Positions 39,546 through 49,763 are shown, counted from the first letter of the stretch. The stretch is DNA of 64,000 nt from Lysinibacillus fusiformis (GCF_003049525.1 NZ_PYWL01000001.1:186001-250000), one strand, 5' to 3'. Notes: generated by a model not told the origin, from the sequence alone. Numbers and translations are program-made.

Positions 39546-40421
39546 TTAATCACGCCCTTTCGAAAAAATACTTCTTAGTTTCGTTAAAAATTTCTTTGCT
39601 GTCTGATCATGTGCATGTATTTCCTCCACACGATGCTCCATAAAACGAATCACTATGAGTTGTAATGTTTTAGAAATCAGTGCGTCTGGATAAGCAAGTG
39701 AAAATGGGACTTGCTCACGCACAGCCTTCCGCACAATCGAATCTTCGGGTAATGAACCGAGTATCGTGACTTCTTTGTCTAAAAAACGTTTCATGGCTAA
39801 CTTTAAACGCTCGTTTGTTTCGATGCCTTCTTCTTTACTAAATGCACGGTTACAAAGGACATAAAATTGCTTATCAGCATCCCGCATATGAATATATTTC
39901 ATCATCGAATAGGCATCCGTAATTGCGGTCGGCTCTGCCGTTGAAATAACGATAATTTCGTCTACTGATGTGAGTAAATCTAGCGACCAATTTGTCGCAC
40001 CCGCCCCCATATCAAATAAAATATAATCATAGTTTTTCTGAAGCTGTTCAAATGCATGAATAAGCTGTTCAAACATCATCTCTGACCAATTAAAAATATT
40101 TGTCATACCCGACCCACCTGATATATACCTTAAACCATGGGGTCCCTCAAATATTACCTCATCTAGTAGTTTATTTCCTTCTAGGTAATCTTTCAAACTA
40201 TTGGAAGCATTTTTCCCAATTAAAATATGGATATTTCCCATCCCAATATCCATATCTACAATGACAACTTTTTTTCCCTTTTGGGCCAAAGACAAGGCAA
40301 AATTCATCGTGAAGTTACTTTTTCCAACCCCGCCTTTGCCACTGACCACCGCAATTGCTCGACCTAAATCGCCTTGCTGTCTCATCATTTTCAAGCGTAA
40401 TGTTTCAGCTTGGTCTCTCAT
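39546..40421 (-). CDS. flhG: Flagellar number regulator FlhG (YlxH, MinD-like ATPase)
   Basis: The 291-residue ParA/MinD-family ATPase has the deviant Walker A SGKGGVGKSNFTMNFA (residues 27-42), VVIVDMDIGMGNIHI and ILFDMGAGA. Its N-terminus carries the DQAETLRL motif by which FlhG activates FlhF GTPase in B. subtilis. It sets flagellar number and pattern. It overlaps the preceding flhF by four bases; the activating N-terminus looks intact although flhF is frameshifted. Confidence 0.96.
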   Translation of the reverse strand: MRDQAETLRLKMMRQQGDLGRAIAVVSGKGGVGKSNFTMNFALSLAQKGKKVVIVDMDIGMGNIHILIGKNASNSLKDYLEGNKLLDEVIFEGPHGLRYISGGSGMTNIFNWSEMMFEQLIHAFEQLQKNYDYILFDMGAGATNWSLDLLTSVDEIIVISTAEPTAITDAYSMMKYIHMRDADKQFYVLCNRAFSKEEGIETNERLKLAMKRFLDKEVTILGSLPEDSIVRKAVREQVPFSLAYPDALISKTLQLIVIRFMEHRVEEIHAHDQTAKKFLTKLRSIFSKGRD

Positions 40422-41615
40422 TTCTCTTCACCTTGAAAAAACAAATTAAGCACTGCTTCTAAATCAGCTTCTTCAATATCTTCTGGTACTTCTTGACCAT
40501 TCGTATAGTAAGCAAGTCCTTTATTATATTTAATCATTAAATTGAGCATTGTGCCAATAGAATTTGTTTCATCAATTTTCGTGAAGATAAATTTTTCAAT
40601 TGGTAGCTGATTAAATTGGTCGATAATGTTCGCCATATCCTTTTCTTTTGTAGTCATCGCGAGTACTAAATAGGATTCTGCTTGATCATCAAATTTTATG
40701 AGACGTTGGAGATCATCTACATACTTGACCTCTTTATAATTTCGACCAGCTGTATCGATAAATACTAAGTCTAAATGCGATAATCTTTGGATAGCTTGTT
40801 CGAAATCTGTTGCGTTGTAAGCAATTTCAACAGGTGCCTGTAAAAGGCCCGCATACGTTTTTAGCTGTTCAATGGCTGCGATTCGGTACGTATCTGTCGT
40901 AATAAATCCGATCTTCTTCTTCTTTTCTAAAACTGCCCTAGCTGCCATTTTGGCGATCGTCGTTGTTTTACCCACGCCTGTAGGACCTAATACGTTGATA
41001 TATTTTCTTTCATAGGACAATCCTCCGATAGGTAGGCTTTCTAGTCTCTTACGTAGTAAATTTTTCGTGACCATTTTACATTGTGAGAAATTGATTTCTG
41101 TCGCTTCTTTGAAATGCATAAAAAGCTCATCACCTATCGTTGTGATGAGCTCTTCATTTAGCTCTTGCTGTCTTAAGTATTCAATGAAGGGGAAGAGTTC
41201 ATCGGGATATTGAGCTTGGGTAGTCTTTTTATGCATCGATTGCATTAAAGATTTTAAATCTGCAATTTCCTTCCTCAATTCTTCAGAAATGCCAGTGTCC
41301 TCATGTTTAACTACATCATGTGATGATTGATCTTGGTGAAATTTTCACTTGAATCGCATTTGTAATATCTTGTAGTCTCGCATTTTCCTTAGTCGCGTTA
41401 GGTAATGCTACGGGCGTTGGTACTGGAGCCACTTGATTTGGCTCCACTCCATCTACTCCTGCAACTACCTCAAATCTTTTCTGTTTAATCATACCGAAAA
41501 ATTTCTTCGTGATGACTACTTTAGAATTCAAAATAACAGCGTCCTCACCTAGTTCTGCACGCACTTGCTTCATAGCCTCTGGTATGGAGGATGCATAATA
41601 TTTTTTCATTTTCAT
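40418..41615 (-). pseudogene. flhF: flhF, SRP-family GTPase, split by a one-base frameshift
   Basis: An N-terminal piece (41615 to stop 41316, 99 residues: MKMKKYYASSIPEAMKQVRA etc.) matches the FlhF B domain. The rest lies one base out of frame: upstream of a TTG at 41278 the second frame stays open back to about 41341 (FHQDQSSHDVVKHEDTGISEE), so the coding signal overlaps. It then carries the N domain and the complete G domain, with P-loop [30 protein letters not shown] and TKIDETNSIG. Removing one A from GTGAAAATTT at about 41342-41345 restores a protein of about 398 residues. Either a real mutation, a sequencing error, or a +1 slip on AAA-A. FlhF positions the flagellar base. Confidence 0.85.
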
Positions 41616-43645
41616 TAAACATTCACCACCCCAACACTTTGAATTTCAATAGAAGCATCCAATTCATTATATGAAAGAACTGGAATCTGCGGGAAATAAC
41701 GCTCCGTCAGTTGTCGTAAATACATACGCACAGCCGGAGAACATAAAATAATAGCGGATTGTTCCATAAAGGACACACGCTCTATTTCTGCTGCAATCGT
41801 CTCTAGTACCGTTTGAGAATCTTGAGGATCCATTGCTAAATAATTTCCGTGATCTGTTTGCTGAATACTATCAGCAACCATTTTTTCTACTTTACCTGAA
41901 ACTGTAATAACTTTTAATGCCGAACTATCCCCCACATATTGGGCAGTAATTTGACGAGCCAATGATTGACGAACATACTCCGTTAAAATATCTGTATCGC
42001 TAGTTACCTTCGCATAGTCTGCTAACGTTTCAAAAATAATGGGTAAATTACGAACAGAAACATTTTCTCGTAGTAGTTTACCAAGAACCTTTTGGATTTC
42101 TCCAGTTGATAAAGGTGCCGGTGTCAGCTCTTCTACTAAAATAGGATGGGTTTCACGTAAGTGATCTATTAACTGCTTCGTCTCTTGACGACCTAATAAT
42201 TCGTGAGCATTCGCACGGATTATTTCAGTTAAATGCGTGGATACCACGCTTGGTGGGTCTACAACCGTGTAGCCATAAATTTCAGCATCCTCTTTCACTT
42301 GCTCAGTAATCCATTTAGCTGGTAATCCAAATGATGGCTCCACTGTATCAATTCCTTCAATAGAATCATCATCACCTGGGCTCATCGCTAAATAATGATC
42401 TAGTAAAAGCTCGCCTCTTGCCATTTCGTTCCCTTTTATTTTTATTCGATACTCATTTGGTTGAAGCTGAATATTATCTCGAATACGAACAACTGGGATG
42501 ACAATTCCTAATTCTAGTGCTAACTGTCGACGAATCATAATGACACGATCTAATAAGTCCCCACCTTGAGCAGCATCGACTAACGGAATTAATCCATAAC
42601 CAAATTCAAATTCGATTGGGTCCACATTTAATAAATTCACAACATTTTCAGGGCTCTTCATGCCATCTGTTGCCACTTCTTCTTCAATTTCAAGTAATTC
42701 CTCTTCATCCTCTGGTTTCTTACGTTCCATCATATAAGCCCCAACAATTAGGGAAAGACCTATTGGAAGTGTTACCCAGTTAGGGATTGGTGTAAATAGC
42801 CCTAGTAATACTATGGTACCTCCAGCTACATAGAGTAACTTTGCTTGAGCAAATAATTGTCCTGTTATATCTTGACCAAGACTTCCTTTAGAAGAGGCGC
42901 GAGTTACCACAATCCCTGTTGCTGTTGAAATAAGCAAGGCAGGAATTTGCGAAACTATACCATCCCCAACGGTTAGCTTAGAAAAATGAGTTGCTGCTTC
43001 AGCAAATGGGAGTCCCATTTGTACTACCCCGATGATGATTCCGAATAATAAGTTGATAATAACCATGACCATTGAGGCAATGGCATCCCCTTTTACGAAT
43101 TTCGTGGCACCATCCATCGCTCCGTAGAAGTCCGCTTCACCGGCTACTTTTTCACGTCGTTCGCGTGCTTCCTTTTCGGAAATTACTCCTGCATTTAAAT
43201 CAGCATCAATACTCATTTGTTTACCTGGCATCGCATCAAGTGTGAAACGAGCTGCTACTTCAGCTACCCGCTCTGCACCCTTTGTAATAACAATAAACTG
43301 AATTAATACTAGAATTAAAAAGACAACTAAACCTACGAGAATATTTCCCCCGACTACGAAATCACCAAATGTTTCTACGACAGAGCCCGCATCCCCAGTT
43401 GCTAAGATCGCACGGGTTGTGGAAACACTCAGTCCTAATCGGAATAAGGTTAACAGTAAAATAACCGAAGGAAAAATAGAAAAGTCTAATGCTTCCTTCA
43501 TACTCATTGCTGTTAGCAGTACAATTAATCCTAATGTAATATTAATGACAATTAAGAAACTTAACATCCACGGAGGAAGAGGGATGATGAGCATCGCAAC
43601 GATTAAAATAACCGCACCTAAAACCCCAATATCGCGAACTTTCAT
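41615..43645 (-). CDS. flhA: Flagellar export gate protein FlhA
   Basis: The 676-residue protein has about eight N-terminal membrane helices (residues 1-310), the conserved cytoplasmic loop RFTLDAMPGKQMSIDADLNAG with its FHIPEP family signature, and a large C-terminal cytoplasmic domain that docks chaperone-substrate complexes. It is the proton-using core of the flagellar type III export gate. Its stop overlaps the flhF start (TAATG). Confidence 0.98.
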   Translation of the reverse strand: MKVRDIGVLGAVILIVAMLIIPLPPWMLSFLIVINITLGLIVLLTAMSMKEALDFSIFPSVILLLTLFRLGLSVSTTRAILATGDAGSVVETFGDFVVGGNILVGLVVFLILVLIQFIVITKGAERVAEVAARFTLDAMPGKQMSIDADLNAGVISEKEARERREKVAGEADFYGAMDGATKFVKGDAIASMVMVIINLLFGIIIGVVQMGLPFAEAATHFSKLTVGDGIVSQIPALLISTATGIVVTRASSKGSLGQDITGQLFAQAKLLYVAGGTIVLLGLFTPIPNWVTLPIGLSLIVGAYMMERKKPEDEEELLEIEEEVATDGMKSPENVVNLLNVDPIEFEFGYGLIPLVDAAQGGDLLDRVIMIRRQLALELGIVIPVVRIRDNIQLQPNEYRIKIKGNEMARGELLLDHYLAMSPGDDDSIEGIDTVEPSFGLPAKWITEQVKEDAEIYGYTVVDPPSVVSTHLTEIIRANAHELLGRQETKQLIDHLRETHPILVEELTPAPLSTGEIQKVLGKLLRENVSVRNLPIIFETLADYAKVTSDTDILTEYVRQSLARQITAQYVGDSSALKVITVSGKVEKMVADSIQQTDHGNYLAMDPQDSQTVLETIAAEIERVSFMEQSAIILCSPAVRMYLRQLTERYFPQIPVLSYNELDASIEIQSVGVVNV

Positions 43646-43669
43646 TTGTGTCCCTCCTACTAAAAAGCT

Positions 43670-44758
43670 TTAAATTTTACGTTTAATACGGTAAACATAA
43701 GCGAGTATTTCTGCTACTGCTTTGAAAAATTCTTCTGGTACGGGATCACCAATTTCAACTTGATCATACATGGCGCGAGCTAAAGGTCTATTTTCCACCA
43801 TAATGACGTCATGCTCTTTGGCAATCAGCTTTATTTTTTGAGCGATAAAGTCTGTACCCTTTGCAATTACGCGAGGTGCATCCATATTTTCCTCGTCATA
43901 TTTGAGCGCAATCGCATAGTGAGTAGGGTTGGTAATTACCACATCTGCACTTGGAATCTCTGACATCATACGACGCATCGCCATTTCGCGCTGACGTTGT
44001 TTGATTTTCGATTTTATGAGCGGGTCACCCTCACTATTTTTATATTCATCTTTAATATCTTGCTTAGACATTTTAAGATTTTTTTCATAATCAAATTTTT
44101 GATACATCCAATCCAAAATGGATACACAAAGTAAAACTAAAGATGCTGCTATGCCCATAATGCCGACTAGCTTTCCGACAGTAATGAGCGTCATCCATGG
44201 ACTTTTAAAGGATAAAGCTAAAACTTCTGGCAAGTTTGTCCAGATAATAATTGTCGTTACACTACCGATAAAGCCAATCTTTAACACCGATTTCAGCAAC
44301 TCAACAATTGCCTTAACCGAAAAAATCCTTTTCAACCCTTTGATAGGGTCCATCTTTTTCAAATCAAACTTCATTGGCTCCAAAGTAAATAAAAAGCCAA
44401 ACTGCAAAAAGTTACCTGCAAGTGCTCCAACAACTGCTATCGCCATAATCGGTACAATAATGAAAGCCATTTGTATTAATGTTTCTATAAATAAGTGCAT
44501 CACACTATCAATCGTTAGTGTTTCGATGCGTATGTTATGGATAAAGGTTTGTCTAAAAAACGCTAATAGCTCATCCCGTAAAGAACCTGCAAAGAAAATT
44601 AAGAAGATAAAGACCATCAGCATAACGATGGCACTAGTTACATCTTGACTCTTAATAACTTGTCCCTTTTTTCGAGCATCTTGACGTTTCTTTGGCGTCG
44701 CCTTCTCAGTCTTTTCACCTGAAAAAAACTGGATATCTAAATTCAGTAGTAGTTTCAT
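43670..44758 (-). CDS. flhB: Flagellar export switch protein FlhB
   Basis: The 362-residue protein has a basic N-terminus (FFSGEKTEKATPKKRQDARKKG), four membrane segments and the autocleavage site NPTH at residues 277-280, which governs the change from hook to filament export. ATG at 44758 is used since GGTGGTGG lies 5 bases upstream; an in-frame GTG at 44770 is within that sequence. It begins one base after the fliR stop. Confidence 0.97.
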   Translation of the reverse strand: MKLLLNLDIQFFSGEKTEKATPKKRQDARKKGQVIKSQDVTSAIVMLMVFIFLIFFAGSLRDELLAFFRQTFIHNIRIETLTIDSVMHLFIETLIQMAFIIVPIMAIAVVGALAGNFLQFGFLFTLEPMKFDLKKMDPIKGLKRIFSVKAIVELLKSVLKIGFIGSVTTIIIWTNLPEVLALSFKSPWMTLITVGKLVGIMGIAASLVLLCVSILDWMYQKFDYEKNLKMSKQDIKDEYKNSEGDPLIKSKIKQRQREMAMRRMMSEIPSADVVITNPTHYAIALKYDEENMDAPRVIAKGTDFIAQKIKLIAKEHDVIMVENRPLARAMYDQVEIGDPVPEEFFKAVAEILAYVYRIKRKI

Positions 44759-44759
44759 A

Positions 44760-45533
44760 TTATCCACCACCTAAAATGGCCATTAAATCACGCATGCCGT
44801 AAATCATAATAGTGATTAACTTTTGAATGACTTGAATCATTACAGCCATCATTGTAAATAACACTAAAAAACTAACGGCTATTTTAATAGGAAAACCAAC
44901 AACAAATATATTTAATTGTGGTACTGTTTTCGCAGTTATTCCTAAAGCTAAATCGACTAAAAATAAGGTAGCCACAACAGGTGCAGCCATCTGAAATGCA
45001 ATAGCAAAAACAGCTGTAAATGTTGTGATGATAAATTGGGGAAAGCCCTCATTTGTAAAACTAGGGAATTGATCCATAGGCAAAAACTGATAACTATAGT
45101 AAATTCCATCAAGAATCATATGATGGCCATTAATTGCTAACAATAAAAGGAATGCTAACATATTAAAAAACTGACCGATTAATGGACTTTGAGCTCCTGT
45201 TTGCGGATCAATAATATTGGCAATGGCAAAACCCATTTGAAAATCAATAAAGCTCCCTGCAATTTGAATGGCAGACATGATTATATAACCTACTAGACCG
45301 AGTAACAGCCCAACAAGTGCTTCTTTCATCACTAATAATATGTATTCATCATTGAATGCAAACGGCTCAACATCAATTGTATAATACATCATCCAAGCTA
45401 AAACCAGTGCGAGAGTAATTTTGACTTGTGGTGGTATGGTTCTATAGGAAAAAAAAGGAACCGTAACAAAAAATGCTGAAACACGCACAAGCACCAATAA
45501 GAAAACCGTTAAATGCGGAATTAATTCATTCAT
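44760..45533 (-). CDS. fliR: Flagellar export gate protein FliR
   Basis: The 257-residue membrane protein has about six hydrophobic segments with FliR-typical phrases RVSAFFVTVPFF and DFQMGFAIANIIDPQTGAQSPLIGQ. It forms the export channel with FliP and FliQ. It follows fliQ by four bases. Confidence 0.97.
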   Translation of the reverse strand: MNELIPHLTVFLLVLVRVSAFFVTVPFFSYRTIPPQVKITLALVLAWMMYYTIDVEPFAFNDEYILLVMKEALVGLLLGLVGYIIMSAIQIAGSFIDFQMGFAIANIIDPQTGAQSPLIGQFFNMLAFLLLLAINGHHMILDGIYYSYQFLPMDQFPSFTNEGFPQFIITTFTAVFAIAFQMAAPVVATLFLVDLALGITAKTVPQLNIFVVGFPIKIAVSFLVLFTMMAVMIQVIQKLITIMIYGMRDLMAILGGG

Positions 45534-45537
45534 GGAC

Positions 45538-45807
45538 TCACCCTATATAACGTGTTAAATTCTCAAAAATGTCTCTCGCATAGCTAGTAACTTGAGATAA
45601 CATCCATGGGCCAAAGAACACTATGGCCACAAAGACGGCGATAATTTTCGGTACAAATGCCAAAGTTTGCTCTTGAATCGAAGTGGTAGCTTGAAAAATA
45701 CTTACAGCCAAACCAGTGATTAAAGCTACTAATAATAACGGACCGCTTGTTAGAAGGATAATCATAATGGCACGTTCTGCAACGGAAATAACCAATTCAC
45801 CTGTCAT
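45538..45807 (-). CDS. fliQ: Flagellar export gate protein FliQ
   Basis: The 89-residue protein with two membrane helices shows the FliQ motif GLAVSIFQATTSIQEQTLAFVPKI. Four copies pack around the FliP-FliR core. Length is standard. Confidence 0.97.
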   Translation of the reverse strand: MTGELVISVAERAIMIILLTSGPLLLVALITGLAVSIFQATTSIQEQTLAFVPKIIAVFVAIVFFGPWMLSQVTSYARDIFENLTRYIG

Positions 45808-45820
45808 ACTGTATCATCCC

Positions 45821-46486
45821 CTAAAAACTTTGTAGTAGCGATTTCATGACGAGATACCAGCCATCGACCAGAACAAACAATAAGATTTTGAATGGCAATG
45901 AAATCATTACTGGCGGTAACATCATCATCCCCATCGACATTAATGTACTCGCAACAATCATATCGATCACTAGGAATGGAATAAAAATCATAAAACCTAT
46001 TTGAAATGCTGTTTTAATTTCACTTAAAGCAAATGCTGGCACAAGCATTGTCAGTGGGATTTCTTCCACTGATGCTGGTTTTTCTGCTTGATTGTACGAT
46101 AAAAACAAGTCAAGATCTTTTTGTCTTGTATGCTTACTCATAAATTCTTTAAATGGCAAGCTTGCCCGATCATAAGCTTCATCTAAACCAATTTCTTCAG
46201 AAAATAGTGGTTGCAAAGCCTCTTTATTGACCTCTTGAAAGGTTGGTGCCATGATAAAGAACGTTAAAAATAAGGCTAAACCAACAATCACCTGATTAGG
46301 TGGCATTTGTTGTGTAGCCAGTGCTGTACGCACAAAGGATAAAACAATGACAATTCGAGCAAAGGATGTCATTAAAATTAAAATACTTGGTGCCAGTGAT
46401 AAAACGGTTAATAGTAGTAAGAGCTTAACGGATGTTGAGACGTTGGTTGGATCGCTATTGGAAAAAATATTGACTAAATCATTCAT
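45821..46486 (-). CDS. fliP: Flagellar export gate protein FliP
   Basis: The 221-residue protein has four membrane helices and the FliP signatures SFARIVIVLSFVRTALATQQMPPNQVIVGLALFLTFF (in two parts) and LVPAFALSEIKTAFQIGFMIFIPFLVIDM. Five copies form most of the export pore. The N-terminus is short with no cleavable signal, as in many Bacillota. It overlaps fliO by four bases. Confidence 0.97.
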   Translation of the reverse strand: MNDLVNIFSNSDPTNVSTSVKLLLLLTVLSLAPSILILMTSFARIVIVLSFVRTALATQQMPPNQVIVGLALFLTFFIMAPTFQEVNKEALQPLFSEEIGLDEAYDRASLPFKEFMSKHTRQKDLDLFLSYNQAEKPASVEEIPLTMLVPAFALSEIKTAFQIGFMIFIPFLVIDMIVASTLMSMGMMMLPPVMISLPFKILLFVLVDGWYLVMKSLLQSF

Positions 46487-47163
46487 TTATCATCCTTCTC
46501 CTTTTGCTTCCATCGCTCAATCTCTTCACTGCGCTCCTGTTTAATTTCGGAAATCTTTTTTTCAAAGAGTTTGCCAAATGTCTCTTGCTTTTGTTCATTT
46601 TGCAAATTCACTCTATCTTTTTTCTTAAACTTAGAAAATACTTCTGCGATATACGGTGATGTTGCTGCAAGTTCTTGCCTTTCGTTATAAAGTGCTAACA
46701 GTGCTTCTATTTCTTCAGGATCAGTAATTTCACGTAATAGCTGAACGTCTTCACCGACCCCCACTAAATACATGGTTTTCCCTACTTGTAAAAGCTGTAC
46801 TGATTTTTGTGCACCTAACGATAAACCGCCTAAATTTTGTATCAGTTGATTACGTTGAAAGTTTAAATTTCGTTTATTTAAAAACTTCATTAAACCATAA
46901 AACAAAGCTACAACAAAAATAAGCGCTAAAACCATTTTTATGTATTCCCATGCAGATATATCTCCAGCTGCTGATACACTTGGTTCTTGTTTAGCAGCTG
47001 GATCGGTAGTATCTCCATAACAAGCTTCTGGGTCTTTAATGCAATCTGTCACACTATTCGTATCAGAGTCTGCATAGACCGAAGTTGGTGTCGGGTACAA
47101 AAACAGGAAGGATACAAGAAATGCAAAAATCATCGTGAAACGAAATGATTTTAACATTTTCAT
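46483..47163 (-). CDS. fliO: Flagellar export assembly protein FliO (FliZ in Bacillus)
   Basis: The 226-residue protein has an N-terminal signal or anchor (residues 6-30), an extracytoplasmic part with two Cys (DCIKDPEACYGDT), a membrane helix (about 73-93), the FliO core (LGGLSLGAQKSVQLLQVGKTMYLVGVGEDVQLL) and a highly charged C-terminal tail. FliO helps assemble the FliP ring. The two Cys before the membrane segment could form a disulfide. Confidence 0.92.
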   Translation of the reverse strand: MKMLKSFRFTMIFAFLVSFLFLYPTPTSVYADSDTNSVTDCIKDPEACYGDTTDPAAKQEPSVSAAGDISAWEYIKMVLALIFVVALFYGLMKFLNKRNLNFQRNQLIQNLGGLSLGAQKSVQLLQVGKTMYLVGVGEDVQLLREITDPEEIEALLALYNERQELAATSPYIAEVFSKFKKKDRVNLQNEQKQETFGKLFEKKISEIKQERSEEIERWKQKEKDDK

Positions 47164-47167
47164 GCAA

Positions 47168-47530
47168 TCATCCTAGCGCTTTTTGGATCGCTTCAATTAC
47201 TCGATCTGCTTGGAAAGGCTTAACAATAAAGTCTTTCGCACCAGCTTGAATTGCATCGATGACCATTGCTTGTTGTCCCATTGCTGAACACATAATTACA
47301 GTTGCACTTGGATCTGATCCCTTAATTGCTTTAAGAGCCGCAATACCATCCATTTCTGGCATTGTGATATCCATTGTTACTAAATCTGGTTTTAATTCAT
47401 TGTACTTTTCAACAGCCTGTAATCCATCTGCCGCTTCTCCAACAACCTCAAATCCATTTTTCGACAAAATATCCTTGATCATCATACGCATAAATGCAGC
47501 GTCGTCTACAATCAAAATTCTTTTAGACAT
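47168..47530 (-). CDS. cheY: Chemotaxis response regulator CheY
   Basis: The 120-residue receiver domain has Asp9/Asp10 (ILIVDD), phosphorylatable Asp54 (LVTMDITMPEMDG), and Lys in FIVKPF. CheY-P acts on the FliM/FliY switch. ATG at 47530 follows GGAGGAGTTAACC; an in-frame TTG further upstream is part of that ribosome site. Located within the C-ring/export gene string, as in B. subtilis. Confidence 0.97.
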   Translation of the reverse strand: MSKRILIVDDAAFMRMMIKDILSKNGFEVVGEAADGLQAVEKYNELKPDLVTMDITMPEMDGIAALKAIKGSDPSATVIMCSAMGQQAMVIDAIQAGAKDFIVKPFQADRVIEAIQKALG

Positions 47531-47551
47531 GGTTAACTCCTCCAATTGAAA

Positions 47552-48775
47552 CTATCTTAAATTATTTAAACGCTCTGCTTGACTTAAAACATCTGTAATA
47601 CGTACACCAAAGTTTTCATCAATAACAACGACTTCACCTTTAGCGATTAAACGACTATTAACTAATATATCAACAGGCTCCCCTGCTAATTTATCTAACT
47701 CAATAATCGAACCACTTGATAGTTCTAAAATCTCTTTAACAGAACGTTTCGTACGTCCTAACTCTACAGTAACTTGCAATGGAATATCAAGTAGCATATT
47801 TAAATTTCTAGCTTCAGATTGAGAGATTACATTTGAATCAAAGCTAGCAAATTGTGCTTGTTGAACATTCACTGGCTGTGCAGGTCTCGCTGGTTGCGCA
47901 AACTGCTGTGGTTCCTGATAAACCGGTTGCTGCATAGTTGCTTCCGGCTGCTGATAAACAGGCTGTGCAGGCGGTGGCATAACAGGCGCTTGTTGTTGAA
48001 CAGGTGGTGCTGCAATTGGCGGTGCCTCAGGTGCAATCGTTGCAGCCACAGGTTCTTCTATTGATTCAGTTTCACCTAATAGAGATTTTACGATGTTTTG
48101 ACTAAATTTAAGCGGTAATAATTGCATTAAATTCGAATCAATTAAATTACCAATTCTTAATCTAAAAGATACTTTGACTAGCAAATCATCTTCAGGGATG
48201 TTTTCTCGACCTTCATTTTGAGAAATATTCATTAAATCAATTGTCGGAGGCGAAATATCCACTTTTTTGTTGAACACTGTCGACATAGATGTAGCCGCTG
48301 AGCGCATCATTTGATTCATGGCCTCTTGAACAGCACTTAACTGAATTTCTCCTAAGTCAGGTTTCGGATTTAATCCATCGCCACCTAACATAAGGTCTGC
48401 AATAATTGCAGCATCAGATTGTTTAATAACAAGTAAATTCATACCTGTTAAGCCAATCGTATATTCCACTTGTACAGCTACATAAGGATGTGGAAACTCC
48501 TCTTCTAATTTATTTCGATTAATCATTGATATACTTGGGGTAGTAATATCTACTTTTTGTCCTAATAATGCCGAAAGTGCAGTGGCAGAGCTCCCAAAGG
48601 AAATATTGCCTACCTCACCTAGTGCATCTTGTGCAAACGAATCAAGGTAATCCTCTACTCGTATATCATTTGTTTCATCAATTGAAGAAGCTTCAGTGCC
48701 GCTGTTTTTATCTTCCAACGTCTCGCCCCTTAATAGCGCTTCAATTTCTTCTTGGGAGAGCATTTCATCACTCAT
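47552..48775 (-). CDS. fliY: Flagellar switch protein FliY (CheC-like phosphatase plus FliN domain)
   Basis: The 407-residue protein has an N-terminal CheY-P-binding peptide (LSQEEIEALLRG), a CheC-like domain with two active-site motifs (LGEVGNISFGSSATALSALLG and VQEAMNQMMRSAATSMS), a Pro/Gln/Ala-rich linker (about 245-310), and a C-terminal FliN/SpoA domain (LLDIPLQVTVELGRTKRSVKEIL). It forms the lower C ring and dephosphorylates CheY-P. It overlaps fliM by 8 bases. Confidence 0.96.
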   Translation of the reverse strand: MSDEMLSQEEIEALLRGETLEDKNSGTEASSIDETNDIRVEDYLDSFAQDALGEVGNISFGSSATALSALLGQKVDITTPSISMINRNKLEEEFPHPYVAVQVEYTIGLTGMNLLVIKQSDAAIIADLMLGGDGLNPKPDLGEIQLSAVQEAMNQMMRSAATSMSTVFNKKVDISPPTIDLMNISQNEGRENIPEDDLLVKVSFRLRIGNLIDSNLMQLLPLKFSQNIVKSLLGETESIEEPVAATIAPEAPPIAAPPVQQQAPVMPPPAQPVYQQPEATMQQPVYQEPQQFAQPARPAQPVNVQQAQFASFDSNVISQSEARNLNMLLDIPLQVTVELGRTKRSVKEILELSSGSIIELDKLAGEPVDILVNSRLIAKGEVVVIDENFGVRITDVLSQAERLNNLR

Positions 48776-49763
48776 CTTCGTCTCCTCCTTTCAAAGGGTC
48801 GATAATCTGGATTGCTAATTTTTTGCCTTGCTTACCTGGTTGAACAGTGAATTTTGGTAATGTCCCTACCTTTAATAGAAGTGGATCATTAATTTTTTGC
48901 TCTAGCTGTATAACATCACCAACTTGCATTGTAAGGAAATCCTCGATCGTGATATCCGTTAGCCCTAATTCAACCGAAAGCGGTAATTTTGCTTGTTTTA
49001 CGCGTGTTTCAAGCATTTTTGTTTGCTCTGGAGACATTTCTTTTGTATTTGTTTGCATCCAATAGCGAACAGAAAGATTGGGAACAATCGGCTCCAATAC
49101 AACATGCGGAATACAAATATTGATCATACCGCTTGTTTCACCAATGATCGTATTTAATGAAATGACAACTACTGTTTCATTAGGTGAAATCATTTGTAAA
49201 AATTGTGGATTAACTTCAAGCTCCACTAAAATCGGATCAATTTCCGCTACATTTTCCCACGCCTCGCGTAAATTGTCGAATGAGCGTTCAAAAAGGTTTG
49301 TCATAATTTTTGTTTCAATTTCTGTTAGATTATCTACATTACTATGACTCGCCCCACTACCGCCCATTAAACGATCTAGCATGGAATAGGCAATGTTCGG
49401 ATTTATTTCCATCAATATATTACCATCTAATGGTGGCACTTCAAACACATTAATGAGCGTCATATTCGGAATCGAACGAACGAACTCTTCAAATGGTATT
49501 TGGTCTACTGATGCAACTGTAATTTGCACATAGCTTCTAAGCTGTGCAGAGAAAAAGGTTGTCAATAGTCGTGCAAAATTTTCGTGTATTCGGGTCAAAC
49601 TTCGGATTTGATCTTTTGAGAATCGAAGCGCTCGTTTAAAGTCATAAACTTTAACCTTGCGTCCCTCATCCTCCTTTTTTATGTCATCTGCTGACATTTC
49701 CCCAGTCGATATAGCGGAAAGCAGCGCATCTATCTCGGATTGAGATAACACATCTCCTGCCAT
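48768..49763 (-). CDS. fliM: Flagellar motor switch protein FliM
   Basis: The 331-residue protein begins with the CheY-P-binding motif (LSQSEIDALLSAI), followed by the CheC-like middle domain that contacts FliG and a C-terminal SpoA domain (LSVELGLTDITIEDFLTMQVGDVIQL). A GGAGGTGGG precedes the ATG. Standard length (332 in B. subtilis). Confidence 0.97.
   Translation of the reverse strand: MAGDVLSQSEIDALLSAISTGEMSADDIKKEDEGRKVKVYDFKRALRFSKDQIRSLTRIHENFARLLTTFFSAQLRSYVQITVASVDQIPFEEFVRSIPNMTLINVFEVPPLDGNILMEINPNIAYSMLDRLMGGSGASHSNVDNLTEIETKIMTNLFERSFDNLREAWENVAEIDPILVELEVNPQFLQMISPNETVVVISLNTIIGETSGMINICIPHVVLEPIVPNLSVRYWMQTNTKEMSPEQTKMLETRVKQAKLPLSVELGLTDITIEDFLTMQVGDVIQLEQKINDPLLLKVGTLPKFTVQPGKQGKKLAIQIIDPLKGGDEDE

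Noticed and set aside
41276..41615. Reading the flhF region as two genuine separate genes
   Set aside because: The second frame is coding-like well upstream of its first start, and the two parts correspond to neighbouring domains of one protein, so a frameshift is the simpler explanation.
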